Notes under the pieces: generated by a model
Seen by the model: the letters and a program-made list of their open reading frames with translations, nothing else
Databases searched by the model: none
Told to the model about the DNA's origin: nothing
Source: JANNVK01 sp031414415
Lineage (GTDB): Bacteria; Acidobacteriota; Blastocatellia; Pyrinomonadales; Pyrinomonadaceae
Direction: 5' to 3'
Assembly: GCA_031414415.1 (NCBI GenBank)
Contig: JANNVK010000070.1
Span: forward strand, 8,253-72,252
Length of the DNA stretch: 64,000 nt
Shown here: positions 8,671 to 15,600 of the stretch, piece after piece
How positions within the stretch are numbered: the first letter of the stretch is position 1
How the letters are laid out: every line of letters starts with the position of its first letter
Program-made: the position numbers and the translations under genes

Positions 8671-9678
8671 ATGGACAAAAAACTTGACTTTCAACATCCA
8701 GACAAATGGCTCAAAGCGTCACCGTCATTTTCAGCTAACGAGTTAATTGAGTGTGAAAAATGTGGACGAAAAAACGCTCCAAATCGCTATAAATGTTTAT
8801 ATTGTGGCGACGATTTACCGATAACTGAAGAGCAAAAAACGTTACTAAAACCTCGTTTCAAAAAAATAGAACATTGGCAGAAAGGCTTTAATATCATCGC
8901 TTTATCAAATAATTTAGAATCCTTTTTTATGCCCGAACTCGCTTTGCAAATCAACCTTGAACCAAAATCTTTAGAACAGATTTTCGAAAAGCAGAAAAAA
9001 TTGCCAATTGCCCGTGCTGAAACGTTTGAGGAGGCAGAAAAAATTAGCCAAGTTTTGCGTGAAAATGGAATTGCGACAATGATTTTGGATGATGAAATTT
9101 TGAAATCTGAAACGCCTCCGAGAAGACTTCGAGGTCTTGAATTTACCGAAACTTCTTTGAAACTTAATCTTTTTAACACTTCAGAAATAGTTGAAATCGA
9201 AAAAAATAATCTAAAATTGATAGTTTTGGGTGGAATATTTGAAAGAAAAATTGCCGCAACTGAGAAATATAACAAAAAAGACGAAAATAAAGTTTTGAAC
9301 TCAAGTGAAACAAGTTCAGACGAACCTTTAATTGATATTTACTCTCGAGATGATGCAATCGGCTATCGAATTTCGACGAACGGTTTTGATTTTTCAAGTC
9401 TCGGTGCAGAAAAAAAACTTATCGCAGCTGAAAATATCAAAACTTTGTTAAATAGACTGAAAATATTTTTTCCGCAAGCAGAGTTTATCAGCGATTATGT
9501 AAAAATCAGACATCTTTTAAGTGAAATATGGTTAGTTGAACAAACAAAAAATTCGCTCGGTTTGAAATCGGGTAATTTTGGAAGCTATAATTTTGAAAAT
9601 GTGACAACAATAAATAATCTTGAACAATTTACTAAATATTCGAGATTGCAATGGTATTTACTGAATGAAAAAATTTAA
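8671..9678 (+). CDS. Zinc-ribbon protein of unknown function
   Basis: A 335-residue cytosolic protein. A zinc ribbon CEKCGRKNAPNRYKCLYCG lies at about residues 28-46. Near residues 110-145 there is a segment (ARAETFEEAEKISQVLRENG) that looks like the small signal-transducing DUF2007-type fold, in which a short alpha/beta unit follows movement between two isoforms, but the match is only by pattern. The rest is not recognised. Its end overlaps the start of rlmB by 14 bases, so the two genes probably form an operon and are co-translated. Divergent from the DEAD-box gene across 153 bases. Confidence 0.7.
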   Translation: MDKKLDFQHPDKWLKASPSFSANELIECEKCGRKNAPNRYKCLYCGDDLPITEEQKTLLKPRFKKIEHWQKGFNIIALSNNLESFFMPELALQINLEPKSLEQIFEKQKKLPIARAETFEEAEKISQVLRENGIATMILDDEILKSETPPRRLRGLEFTETSLKLNLFNTSEIVEIEKNNLKLIVLGGIFERKIAATEKYNKKDENKVLNSSETSSDEPLIDIYSRDDAIGYRISTNGFDFSSLGAEKKLIAAENIKTLLNRLKIFFPQAEFISDYVKIRHLLSEIWLVEQTKNSLGLKSGNFGSYNFENVTTINNLEQFTKYSRLQWYLLNEKI

Positions 9679-10486
9679 TGATCAAGGTTCAAAGTTCAAA
9701 ACTCGGGAAAAAACTGAGAATGTTAGAGAAACATTCGAACCACGAGCGGCACTTTTCGGTGTTTTGCCGATTGTTGAAGCCTTAAAATCTGACAAACGGC
9801 GGATAGAAAAAATCGTCGTTGCAGATGGTGGAAACGAACATCGTCTGATTGAAATTGTTGGCTTGGCGAGAGAAAAGGGAATTCCGTTTCAGAGAGTTTC
9901 GCGTGAAAATTTGTCGCGATTGGTCGAATTTGGTGCGAATCATCAAGGCGTTGTCGCCTTTGCGGCGGCGGCAGATTATTCGCGTGAAGATGATTTGCTT
10001 GACGAAATTTCGGCTAGTGAAAATCCACTTTGCGTTGTTTTAGATGGAGTTGAAGATCCGCGAAATTTTGGTGCAATTTTGCGAACTGCTGAATGTGCGG
10101 GCGTAAACGGCGTTTTTATCCCTGAGCGAAGGGCAGTTGGGCTGACTGAAACAGTCGCAAAATCTTCCGCCGGAGCAACCGAATATGTTAAAGTTGCAAA
10201 AGTTTCTAACCTAAATCGTTTAATTGAAGACTTAAAATCGCGAAATATTTGGGTTGTTGGCACAAGCGTCGAAACCGAGATGAATTATACAGATTGGGAT
10301 TGGAATCAGCCGACGGCATTGGTTGTCGGAAGCGAAGGAAAAGGTTTGCATCGGCTTGTTGCAGAAAATTGCGATGCGTTAATTAAAATTCCGATGCTTG
10401 GCGAAATAGAGTCTTTGAACGTTTCGGTCGCAACCGGCGTAATACTTTTCGAAGCGATTCGGCAAAGAGAATCAAGTAAAAAGTAA
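9665..10486 (+). CDS. rlmB: TrmH/SpoU family rRNA 2'-O-methyltransferase
   Basis: The enzyme transfers a methyl group from S-adenosylmethionine to a ribose 2'-OH; RlmB acts on G2251 of 23S rRNA. The N-terminal substrate-binding domain starts at LFGVLPIVEALKS (about residue 31). The SpoU knot motifs follow: LDGVEDPRNFGAILRTAE (motif 1, with the catalytic Arg), ALVVGSEGKGL (motif 2) and IPMLGEIESLNVSVATGV (motif 3). The first 30 residues are not conserved and are partly coded by a heptanucleotide repeat (9681-9701), which gives the polar run DQGSKFKTREK. The only ATG that suits the frame is at 9665, inside the upstream gene. The exact target base cannot be set from sequence, so RlmB is the best rather than the only choice. 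Confidence 0.88.
   Translation: MKKFNDQGSKFKTREKTENVRETFEPRAALFGVLPIVEALKSDKRRIEKIVVADGGNEHRLIEIVGLAREKGIPFQRVSRENLSRLVEFGANHQGVVAFAAAADYSREDDLLDEISASENPLCVVLDGVEDPRNFGAILRTAECAGVNGVFIPERRAVGLTETVAKSSAGATEYVKVAKVSNLNRLIEDLKSRNIWVVGTSVETEMNYTDWDWNQPTALVVGSEGKGLHRLVAENCDALIKIPMLGEIESLNVSVATGVILFEAIRQRESSKK
9681..9701 (+). repeat. Heptanucleotide repeat inside the rlmB 5' end
   Basis: Three successive heptamers, ATCAAGG, TTCAAAG and TTCAAAA, code residues about 6-12 of RlmB. They are the same family as the intergenic run at 56770-56820. Confidence 0.7.
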
Positions 10487-10509
10487 AAAGGCAAAAGTAA
10501 AAAGTAAGG
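10475..10509 (+). repeat. Heptanucleotide repeat across the rlmB stop codon
   Basis: Five exact-period heptamers: AGTAAAA twice, AGGCAAA, AGTAAAA, AGTAAGG. The second copy holds the rlmB stop codon, and the last copy supplies an AAGG ribosome-binding sequence about 10 bases before the next ATG (10520). Confidence 0.85.
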
Positions 10510-10519
10510 AAATAAAACT

Positions 10520-11074
10520 ATGTTTTGTCCAAAATGTGGAACGGAAAATCCTGAAGACGGGATGTTTTGCCGAAGTTGTGGCGTAAATTTAGGAAATGTG
10601 AAAACGGCTTTGAGTGGAAACTTGCCCGTCAATGAAACTTATATTGACGAAAAAGGCAAAACTCGTTCAAATAATCCAGACGATTTGTGGAGTGCAGCAA
10701 TCCGAAATTTCGCGATGGGAATTGGGTTTTTAGTAATTTCTGCCGCACTATTTACGACTGGCGTTGCTGGCGGTCGGGCGTGGTGGTGGGCTATGCTTTT
10801 TCCCGCGGCTTCATTTATCGCATCAGGACTTTCGCAGATGGCGAAAGTAAAAAGACTCGAAAAGAGAATGAAAGTTAATTTTGTTCATCCTAATATAACT
10901 GAGACGAACCAACAGCAAAACGTCCTTCCGCCAACACAAACAGATTATGTAAAACCTTCGACAATCTACGATACCGGAGAATTAATCGAACGTCCGCCGA
11001 GCGTAATTGAAGGCACAACTCGTCATCTCGAAATCAACAAAGAAGGCGAAACGATGACTTTGCCAAAGCGATAA
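10520..11074 (+). CDS. Zinc-ribbon membrane protein, copy 1
   Basis: 184 residues. It begins with the double CxxC ribbon MFCPKCGTENPEDGMFCRSCG, followed by a linker, two membrane segments (about residues 62-80 and 84-102) and a polar C-terminal tail. Such ribbon-plus-hairpin proteins are widespread and uncharacterised. It is the first of a tandem pair: the next gene starts 9 bases later with a near-identical ribbon and the shared tail motif TxELIERPPSV. No enzymatic motif is visible. Its ribosome-binding site derives from the repeat at 10475-10509. Confidence 0.75.
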   Translation: MFCPKCGTENPEDGMFCRSCGVNLGNVKTALSGNLPVNETYIDEKGKTRSNNPDDLWSAAIRNFAMGIGFLVISAALFTTGVAGGRAWWWAMLFPAASFIASGLSQMAKVKRLEKRMKVNFVHPNITETNQQQNVLPPTQTDYVKPSTIYDTGELIERPPSVIEGTTRHLEINKEGETMTLPKR

Positions 11075-11083
11075 TTTTAAGCT

Positions 11084-11584
11084 ATGTTTTGTCCAAAATG
11101 TGGAACTGAAAACCCAAACGATGGAAGATTTTGCAGAGTTTGCGGTGCAAATTTAGTGAATGTTTTAGCATTTGTTGAAGGCTCACTCGTAACTGAAAGT
11201 GAGTTTGTTGCTGACGAAAAAATTGCAAATCTTTACAGTTCTGGAATTAGAAATATTATTCTTGGCTTCGGATTTTTTCTGACAAGTATTTTTGTCAAAT
11301 CAATACCTGGCGACACTTATTTTTGGCTATTGTTTATGATTCCTGCTTTTTGTTTGTTAGCAAGTGGAATTCCGCGAATCGTCAAATACGAAGAACTCAA
11401 AAAAGCAAATAAATTACGTTTGCCAGCGGCTCAAAATTTTGCTGAAACTCAATTAAAACAAGCACTTCCACCATCACAAGTCGATTACATTAAACCGAAT
11501 ACAAAATTCAAAACTGAAGAATTAATCGAACGCCCGCCGAGTGTGACTGAAAGTACTACAAAAAATCTCGATTCCTTAAGATAA
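11084..11584 (+). CDS. Zinc-ribbon membrane protein, copy 2
   Basis: 166 residues, a paralogue of the preceding gene: ribbon MFCPKCGTENPNDGRFCRVCG, two membrane segments (about 50-70 and 74-92), and the same closing elements (LPPSQVDYIKPNTKF, ELIERPPSVTE). The middle has diverged strongly, so the duplication is not recent. The strong conservation of the tail motif suggests it contacts a shared partner; this is inference. It converges with the lipoprotein gene at 11623. Confidence 0.75.
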   Translation: MFCPKCGTENPNDGRFCRVCGANLVNVLAFVEGSLVTESEFVADEKIANLYSSGIRNIILGFGFFLTSIFVKSIPGDTYFWLLFMIPAFCLLASGIPRIVKYEELKKANKLRLPAAQNFAETQLKQALPPSQVDYIKPNTKFKTEELIERPPSVTESTTKNLDSLR

Positions 11585-11622
11585 TTGTAATCTTCCTTAA
11601 TGGATGTGTTAGACATCTGAAA

Positions 11623-12174
11623 TTATTTTTTCTTTGGACGTTTTTTGTTTTCATAAAAAACTCTGCATCTTCCAGAACTCCCATTAATCGCATCTTCAAA
11701 ATCAACATCAAGCCCTTGATGTCCAATTAAGATCCAATACCAGCCTGTTTTTGAGAAAAAAGGTTTTGATTTCGAAAACACTCCATCGCGAATTTCCTCG
11801 CTTGAATAGCGGACTTCTGAAATACTTAATTCAAATGTTGATAACGAACCAAATTTATCGGAGGACATTTTGGGGTAATCTTTTGCGTTATTATCTGTCA
11901 AAAAAAAATAATTTCTTCTTTTCTCACTGATAATCGCAAAATTATCTCCGTGTTCTTTCTTAAACAATATTTTTATAGTTTCGCCTTTGAATGTTTTTTC
12001 CGTGCAACCTGTTATTTCGTTGTCTTTTTCCTTATTGGGCTTAGAATTATCAATAGTTTTATTGATTTGTATTTGAGCCTTATCTCCAGTATTTGGAGTG
12101 GTTTGGGAAAAATTACACGAACTTAAAACTGATATAATGAAAATCAAGATTAAAAGACGATTCAGGTTTTTCAT
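11623..12174 (-). CDS. Small lipoprotein of unknown function
   Basis: The frame opens at 12189, but the Met at 12174 gives a better signal: MKNLNR, a hydrophobic core, and LSSC with Cys at residue 20. The mature protein has about 165 residues and a basic C-terminus (KKRPKKK). I do not recognise the fold. The signal peptide and the CNxSQ start of the mature part resemble the next lipoprotein upstream (12262-12900), so the two may be distant paralogues or parts of one operon. Confidence 0.6.
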   Translation of the reverse strand: MKNLNRLLILIFIISVLSSCNFSQTTPNTGDKAQIQINKTIDNSKPNKEKDNEITGCTEKTFKGETIKILFKKEHGDNFAIISEKRRNYFFLTDNNAKDYPKMSSDKFGSLSTFELSISEVRYSSEEIRDGVFSKSKPFFSKTGWYWILIGHQGLDVDFEDAINGSSGRCRVFYENKKRPKKK

Positions 12175-12261
12175 AAATATTCTTAACAAAAGATTTTAAT
12201 TAATATGGTGAAAACTTTCACAAAATAACTCTAATTCTAATCTAATTTGTTTCTGTATAAA

Positions 12262-12900
12262 TCATAATGGTCCAGTATTAAAAGATAAAGTAACTATAAA
12301 TTTGCCATTTTTCAATTTTCTGACCTTTTTCAGCATCACGGTTTCTTTTATTCCATCATCTTGAACTTCGATTTCTGTATCAAATTTTAGTTGTTTGGTT
12401 TTTTTAATATAGGAACTTAATGCTTTGATTTGATCACTGATTAAATTTGGTTCACGCATTCCAATTAACGTATCTTCAATCAACTCAACATTTTTTTTAT
12501 ACCAAAATCTGACAGCATCCGACTTGGGAGAAAATCTGTTTGTTTCAAAGCGAAAGATTAAGGTGAAATTTTCGCAACCAACATTTTCAATTGAGAGCAA
12601 ATCACCATTATCAAATTGGATGGTTTCGTAGCCTAGATATTCAAACGGAAAATCTTTATTTTTTTCTAGTCTGAAAGTAGTATTTGGAAATTTTTCTTTT
12701 TTAATAATTGATTCGGGCTTGGCACGAACGCATTCAGGTGAATTTTTGTCATCATCTCCAACATTTTTAGTCTTTGAGGATATGGCATCTGCGGATTTTG
12801 ATTCTTTAGACGGAAGTGAAATCGATTGAGATGTATTACAGCCATTAAAAATAACGATCGATAAGACTATTAACAAAAATCTATTGAAAATATTTTTCAT
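12262..12900 (-). CDS. Lipoprotein of unknown function
   Basis: 212 residues with a lipoprotein signal (MKNIFNRF, hydrophobic core, IFNGC with Cys at about residue 21). The mature part is rich in Lys and beta-forming residues and has no domain I can name. It is 87 bases upstream of the other lipoprotein on the same strand and 26 bases downstream of the M15-like gene, which suggests one transcript for the SDR, peptidase and lipoprotein genes. Confidence 0.6.
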   Translation of the reverse strand: MKNIFNRFLLIVLSIVIFNGCNTSQSISLPSKESKSADAISSKTKNVGDDDKNSPECVRAKPESIIKKEKFPNTTFRLEKNKDFPFEYLGYETIQFDNGDLLSIENVGCENFTLIFRFETNRFSPKSDAVRFWYKKNVELIEDTLIGMREPNLISDQIKALSSYIKKTKQLKFDTEIEVQDDGIKETVMLKKVRKLKNGKFIVTLSFNTGPL

Positions 12901-12926
12901 ATGTTTTACCTGTACTGTTGCAACTA

Positions 12927-13793
12927 CTAAAACTGTAAGTGAAAATGATCATCTTCAATCAAAGGGTCTCCGCCGTGTTTTCTGGTAATTTGAGAAAAGG
13001 TTTTTCTTTCAGCCATACTCATATCCGAAAATCTTATATCAGCTCCTCTATCTCTCAGATGTCTTGAGAGATAAATACCTTTGTTTATTTGATTTTGGAT
13101 TACTGGTGTAATATCTTCTGCTATTTGATTTTCCGTTTTTCCATTTGCTTTACCTGCATCATAAACCTTTTTCACTTCGTTAGCGGCAACTTTATTACTG
13201 TAAAGATGAAATTTGCCCTTTTTTATTTGTGGAATCATAAGAAAAGCCTGCTCCGCTGCCGTTCGGTTCCCATCGGTAATCGTGATGGTTTTACCAGTAG
13301 CTTCGTGATAATCAGCAGCGATTTTTGTTAATTTTTCAACTACAAATGGCGAAAGTCTTATGTTTTGTCCTTCCTTTAATTTCGCAAATGGAATGACAGT
13401 TGAATTTTCATTAGAATCTTTTTCTTTGGGTGGCTTCACGGTTCTAGTAAAAGCAGTATCAATTTTCACGCATCTTGCAGCACTTGTAAATTTTTCGCTG
13501 TAACAATTTAGATAACCTTTGACGCGAACGAGGAGAATTGCACCGCTTGTATCTTGCAATAAATAAGTTAATTGCGAAGGGTTGAGGTTGTCAATAAATG
13601 AACGAGAAACTTCGATTAAATATTGATCTGAATAACCTTGATTTTTTATTTGATTAAAGACTTCAGCTACAACGACAGTTTTATTAACGACATTTTCGGC
13701 AAGTTCTTTGCCTAAAGAATCAGTATAAAGACCAAAAGCATAACCTTTATGTTTTGCGAGAATTCCGAGTGCTTCGGCTACTTCATCTCCCAT
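12927..13793 (-). CDS. Putative M15-like D,D-carboxypeptidase domain protein
   Basis: The C-terminal half has the layout of M15 zinc peptidases, which cut D-Ala-D-Ala or related peptidoglycan bonds: a TITDGNRTAAEQ segment, then SRHLRDRGADIRF (His and Asp ligands, like SxHxxGxAxD), and at the extreme end IEDDHFHLQF with the last zinc His. The N-terminal 130 residues are of unknown type. The frame opens at a TTG (13859) that overlaps the SDR stop. I prefer the ATG at 13793 because AGAGG lies 6 bases before it; the longer form would add a short hydrophobic stretch but no convincing signal peptide. Without a signal, export is unexplained and a role on imported muropeptides or as a lysin is possible. 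Confidence 0.55.
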   Translation of the reverse strand: MGDEVAEALGILAKHKGYAFGLYTDSLGKELAENVVNKTVVVAEVFNQIKNQGYSDQYLIEVSRSFIDNLNPSQLTYLLQDTSGAILLVRVKGYLNCYSEKFTSAARCVKIDTAFTRTVKPPKEKDSNENSTVIPFAKLKEGQNIRLSPFVVEKLTKIAADYHEATGKTITITDGNRTAAEQAFLMIPQIKKGKFHLYSNKVAANEVKKVYDAGKANGKTENQIAEDITPVIQNQINKGIYLSRHLRDRGADIRFSDMSMAERKTFSQITRKHGGDPLIEDDHFHLQF

Positions 13794-13855
13794 CAAAAAC
13801 CTCTTACTAAAAAATATAAGTAACAAAATAACGCTACTCCGAAGAAAATTTAAAG

Positions 13856-14695
13856 TCAAGATTTTTTTCTCAGATCCAAACGATGACCCGAAAGTCTTTC
13901 AATAACTTGCAGATACTTTCTTGGAAATAGTCTCGAAACGTAGTTAATTGCGTGTGCGTCTTTGCCGATTAAAATTCGTGGATTTTTTGATTTGATTCCT
14001 CTAACAATTACGTCAGCCGCGGTTTCTGGAGTTGTTAAAGCGACTTTGTCGAAAAATTTAACACCTTGAGTTTTATAATCTTCCGGTGTTTTCTCGCCAA
14101 GTCGCGAGTTTCTGGCAATATTGGTTTTGATTCCGCCCGGATGAACGCTCGAAACGGAGACATTTGAGTCTTCAAGCTCGTGTTTAAGTGATTCAGTAAA
14201 ACCGCGAACGGCAAACTTGCTCGCACAATATGCAGTTTGTTCCGGTGGTGCAACTAACCCGAAAACGCTCGAAATATTTACGATATGAGCCGAATCTTGC
14301 TGTTTCAAAATTGGCAAAAAAACCTTGCAACCATAAACCACGCCCCAAAAATTAATACTCATCAACCATTCAAAATCTTCGAGCGAAATTTGTTCGAAAG
14401 AACCGATAACTCCAACGCCTGCGTTATTTACAAGATGCGTTGCTCGTCCGTGTTTATCTAAAACTTCGCCTGCAAACCGCTGAACTTGGTCGAGTTTTGA
14501 GACATCTACAAAATGCTGTGAGACAGTAACATCGAGATTTTTGGTAAGTTCGAATGTTTCGTTTAAGCCTTGCTCGTTATAATCTGAAATCGCGATTCCG
14601 GCAATTTTTTCTTTTGCAAAACGTAACGCCAACGCACGCCCAATTCCCGAACCAGCACCAGTTATGACCGCAACCGAGTTTTTATTTAGTGACAT
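13856..14695 (-). CDS. Short-chain dehydrogenase/reductase
   Basis: A classical SDR of 279 residues. The nucleotide-binding motif TGAGSGIG is at residues 12-19, NNAG at about 90, the catalytic Ser in NISSVFG at about 143, and the YCASK active site (Tyr and Lys) at about 156-160. An Asp in the second strand region (ISDYNEQG) favours NAD over NADP, though not conclusively. The C-terminal part (FPRKYLQVIERLSGHRL) is typical of SDRs that act on lipid-like or hydrophobic alcohols. The substrate is unknown. It overlaps the following gene's longest frame by 4 bases, so the two are probably co-transcribed. Confidence 0.88.
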   Translation of the reverse strand: MSLNKNSVAVITGAGSGIGRALALRFAKEKIAGIAISDYNEQGLNETFELTKNLDVTVSQHFVDVSKLDQVQRFAGEVLDKHGRATHLVNNAGVGVIGSFEQISLEDFEWLMSINFWGVVYGCKVFLPILKQQDSAHIVNISSVFGLVAPPEQTAYCASKFAVRGFTESLKHELEDSNVSVSSVHPGGIKTNIARNSRLGEKTPEDYKTQGVKFFDKVALTTPETAADVIVRGIKSKNPRILIGKDAHAINYVSRLFPRKYLQVIERLSGHRLDLRKKS

Positions 14696-14789
14696 ATTTT
14701 TAAAAAAATGAATAGTTTCACTTCAAACAAATTTTTGAATTTACAACGATAATACACCAAACCGCATAAATTGTGGTAAGTTAATTTTT

Positions 14790-15539
14790 ATGGAAAAGCT
14801 CAAACAAATTCTCGTTATTTTAGCAACAATTATTACTATTTTCGTCAATTATCTTGCCGGAACTGGATATATCGGAGGCAATACGCCGCAGATAATTTCC
14901 GAAAAATATCCAACATTTTTTACGCCAGCCGGATATGCTTTTTCAATTTGGGCTTTAATTTATTTTGGTTTAATTGCTTTTTCGATTTATCAAGCACTCC
15001 CAAAATATCTAAATAAATTTGGCGAAATCCGCACAGCTTATCTTGTTAGTTGTTTTGCTAATTGTGCTTGGATTTTTTTCTGGCATCACGATCATATTTT
15101 ACTAAGTCTATTAACGATGTTTTTATTGCTTGGTTCGCTGGCTTTTATTAACTCAAAGCTAATAAAAGTTGAAACACCGAGCGACAGACTTTTTGTCAAA
15201 GCTCCGTTTAATATCTATTTTGGTTGGGTTTCTGTCGCGACAGTTGTCAATTTTGCGATTGCCTTGCTTGCAAATGGAATAAATTTTTCGCCGATTGTCT
15301 CAATTCGTCTTGCGTCTGGTTTGATTATTATTGCAACAGTTCTTGGGATAATTGTTCGCTGGAAACTACGAAATTTTCTCTTTTCGGCTGTTATTGCGTG
15401 GGCTGTAACCGCAATTGCGGTCAAACAAAATTTGCAAACCGGTCTGACTGTAGTTGCCGCTTTTTGCGTTATTATTTCGCTGGTGACATCGCTCACAATT
15501 TTTCTTGATGATAAAAGAAATTTGAAACAACTTTCCTAA
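14790..15539 (+). CDS. TspO/MBR-related membrane protein
   Basis: 249 residues and about seven membrane helices. The pattern YPTFFTPAGYAFSIWALIYF (about residues 40-59) matches the conserved loop and helix of tryptophan-rich sensory protein (TspO/MBR) relatives, and the later FNIYFGWVSVATVVNFAI matches the second conserved block. Canonical TspO has five helices and about 160 residues, so this is the longer, diverged subfamily often annotated as tryptophan-rich sensory protein. TspO proteins bind porphyrins and other hydrophobic ligands; whether this one does is not known. Its stop codon lies inside the hairpin at 15529-15572. Confidence 0.7.
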   Translation: MEKLKQILVILATIITIFVNYLAGTGYIGGNTPQIISEKYPTFFTPAGYAFSIWALIYFGLIAFSIYQALPKYLNKFGEIRTAYLVSCFANCAWIFFWHHDHILLSLLTMFLLLGSLAFINSKLIKVETPSDRLFVKAPFNIYFGWVSVATVVNFAIALLANGINFSPIVSIRLASGLIIIATVLGIIVRWKLRNFLFSAVIAWAVTAIAVKQNLQTGLTVVAAFCVIISLVTSLTIFLDDKRNLKQLS

Positions 15540-15586
15540 ACAGATGGTTTTACCGTCATCTTTAGGAAAGTTACGTCAGAATTTTT
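15529..15586. terminator. Hairpin between convergent genes
   Basis: AACTTTCCTAAA (15529-15540) pairs with TTTAGGAAAGTT (15561-15572), and AGATG pairs with CATCT inside it, giving a stem of about 16 pairs with a 2-base bulge. A T-run follows at 15581-15586 on the plus strand. It covers the end of the TspO-like gene and precedes the ppdK stop at 15601. Confidence 0.65.
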
Positions 15587-15600
15587 CTCGCCAAAAAAGT

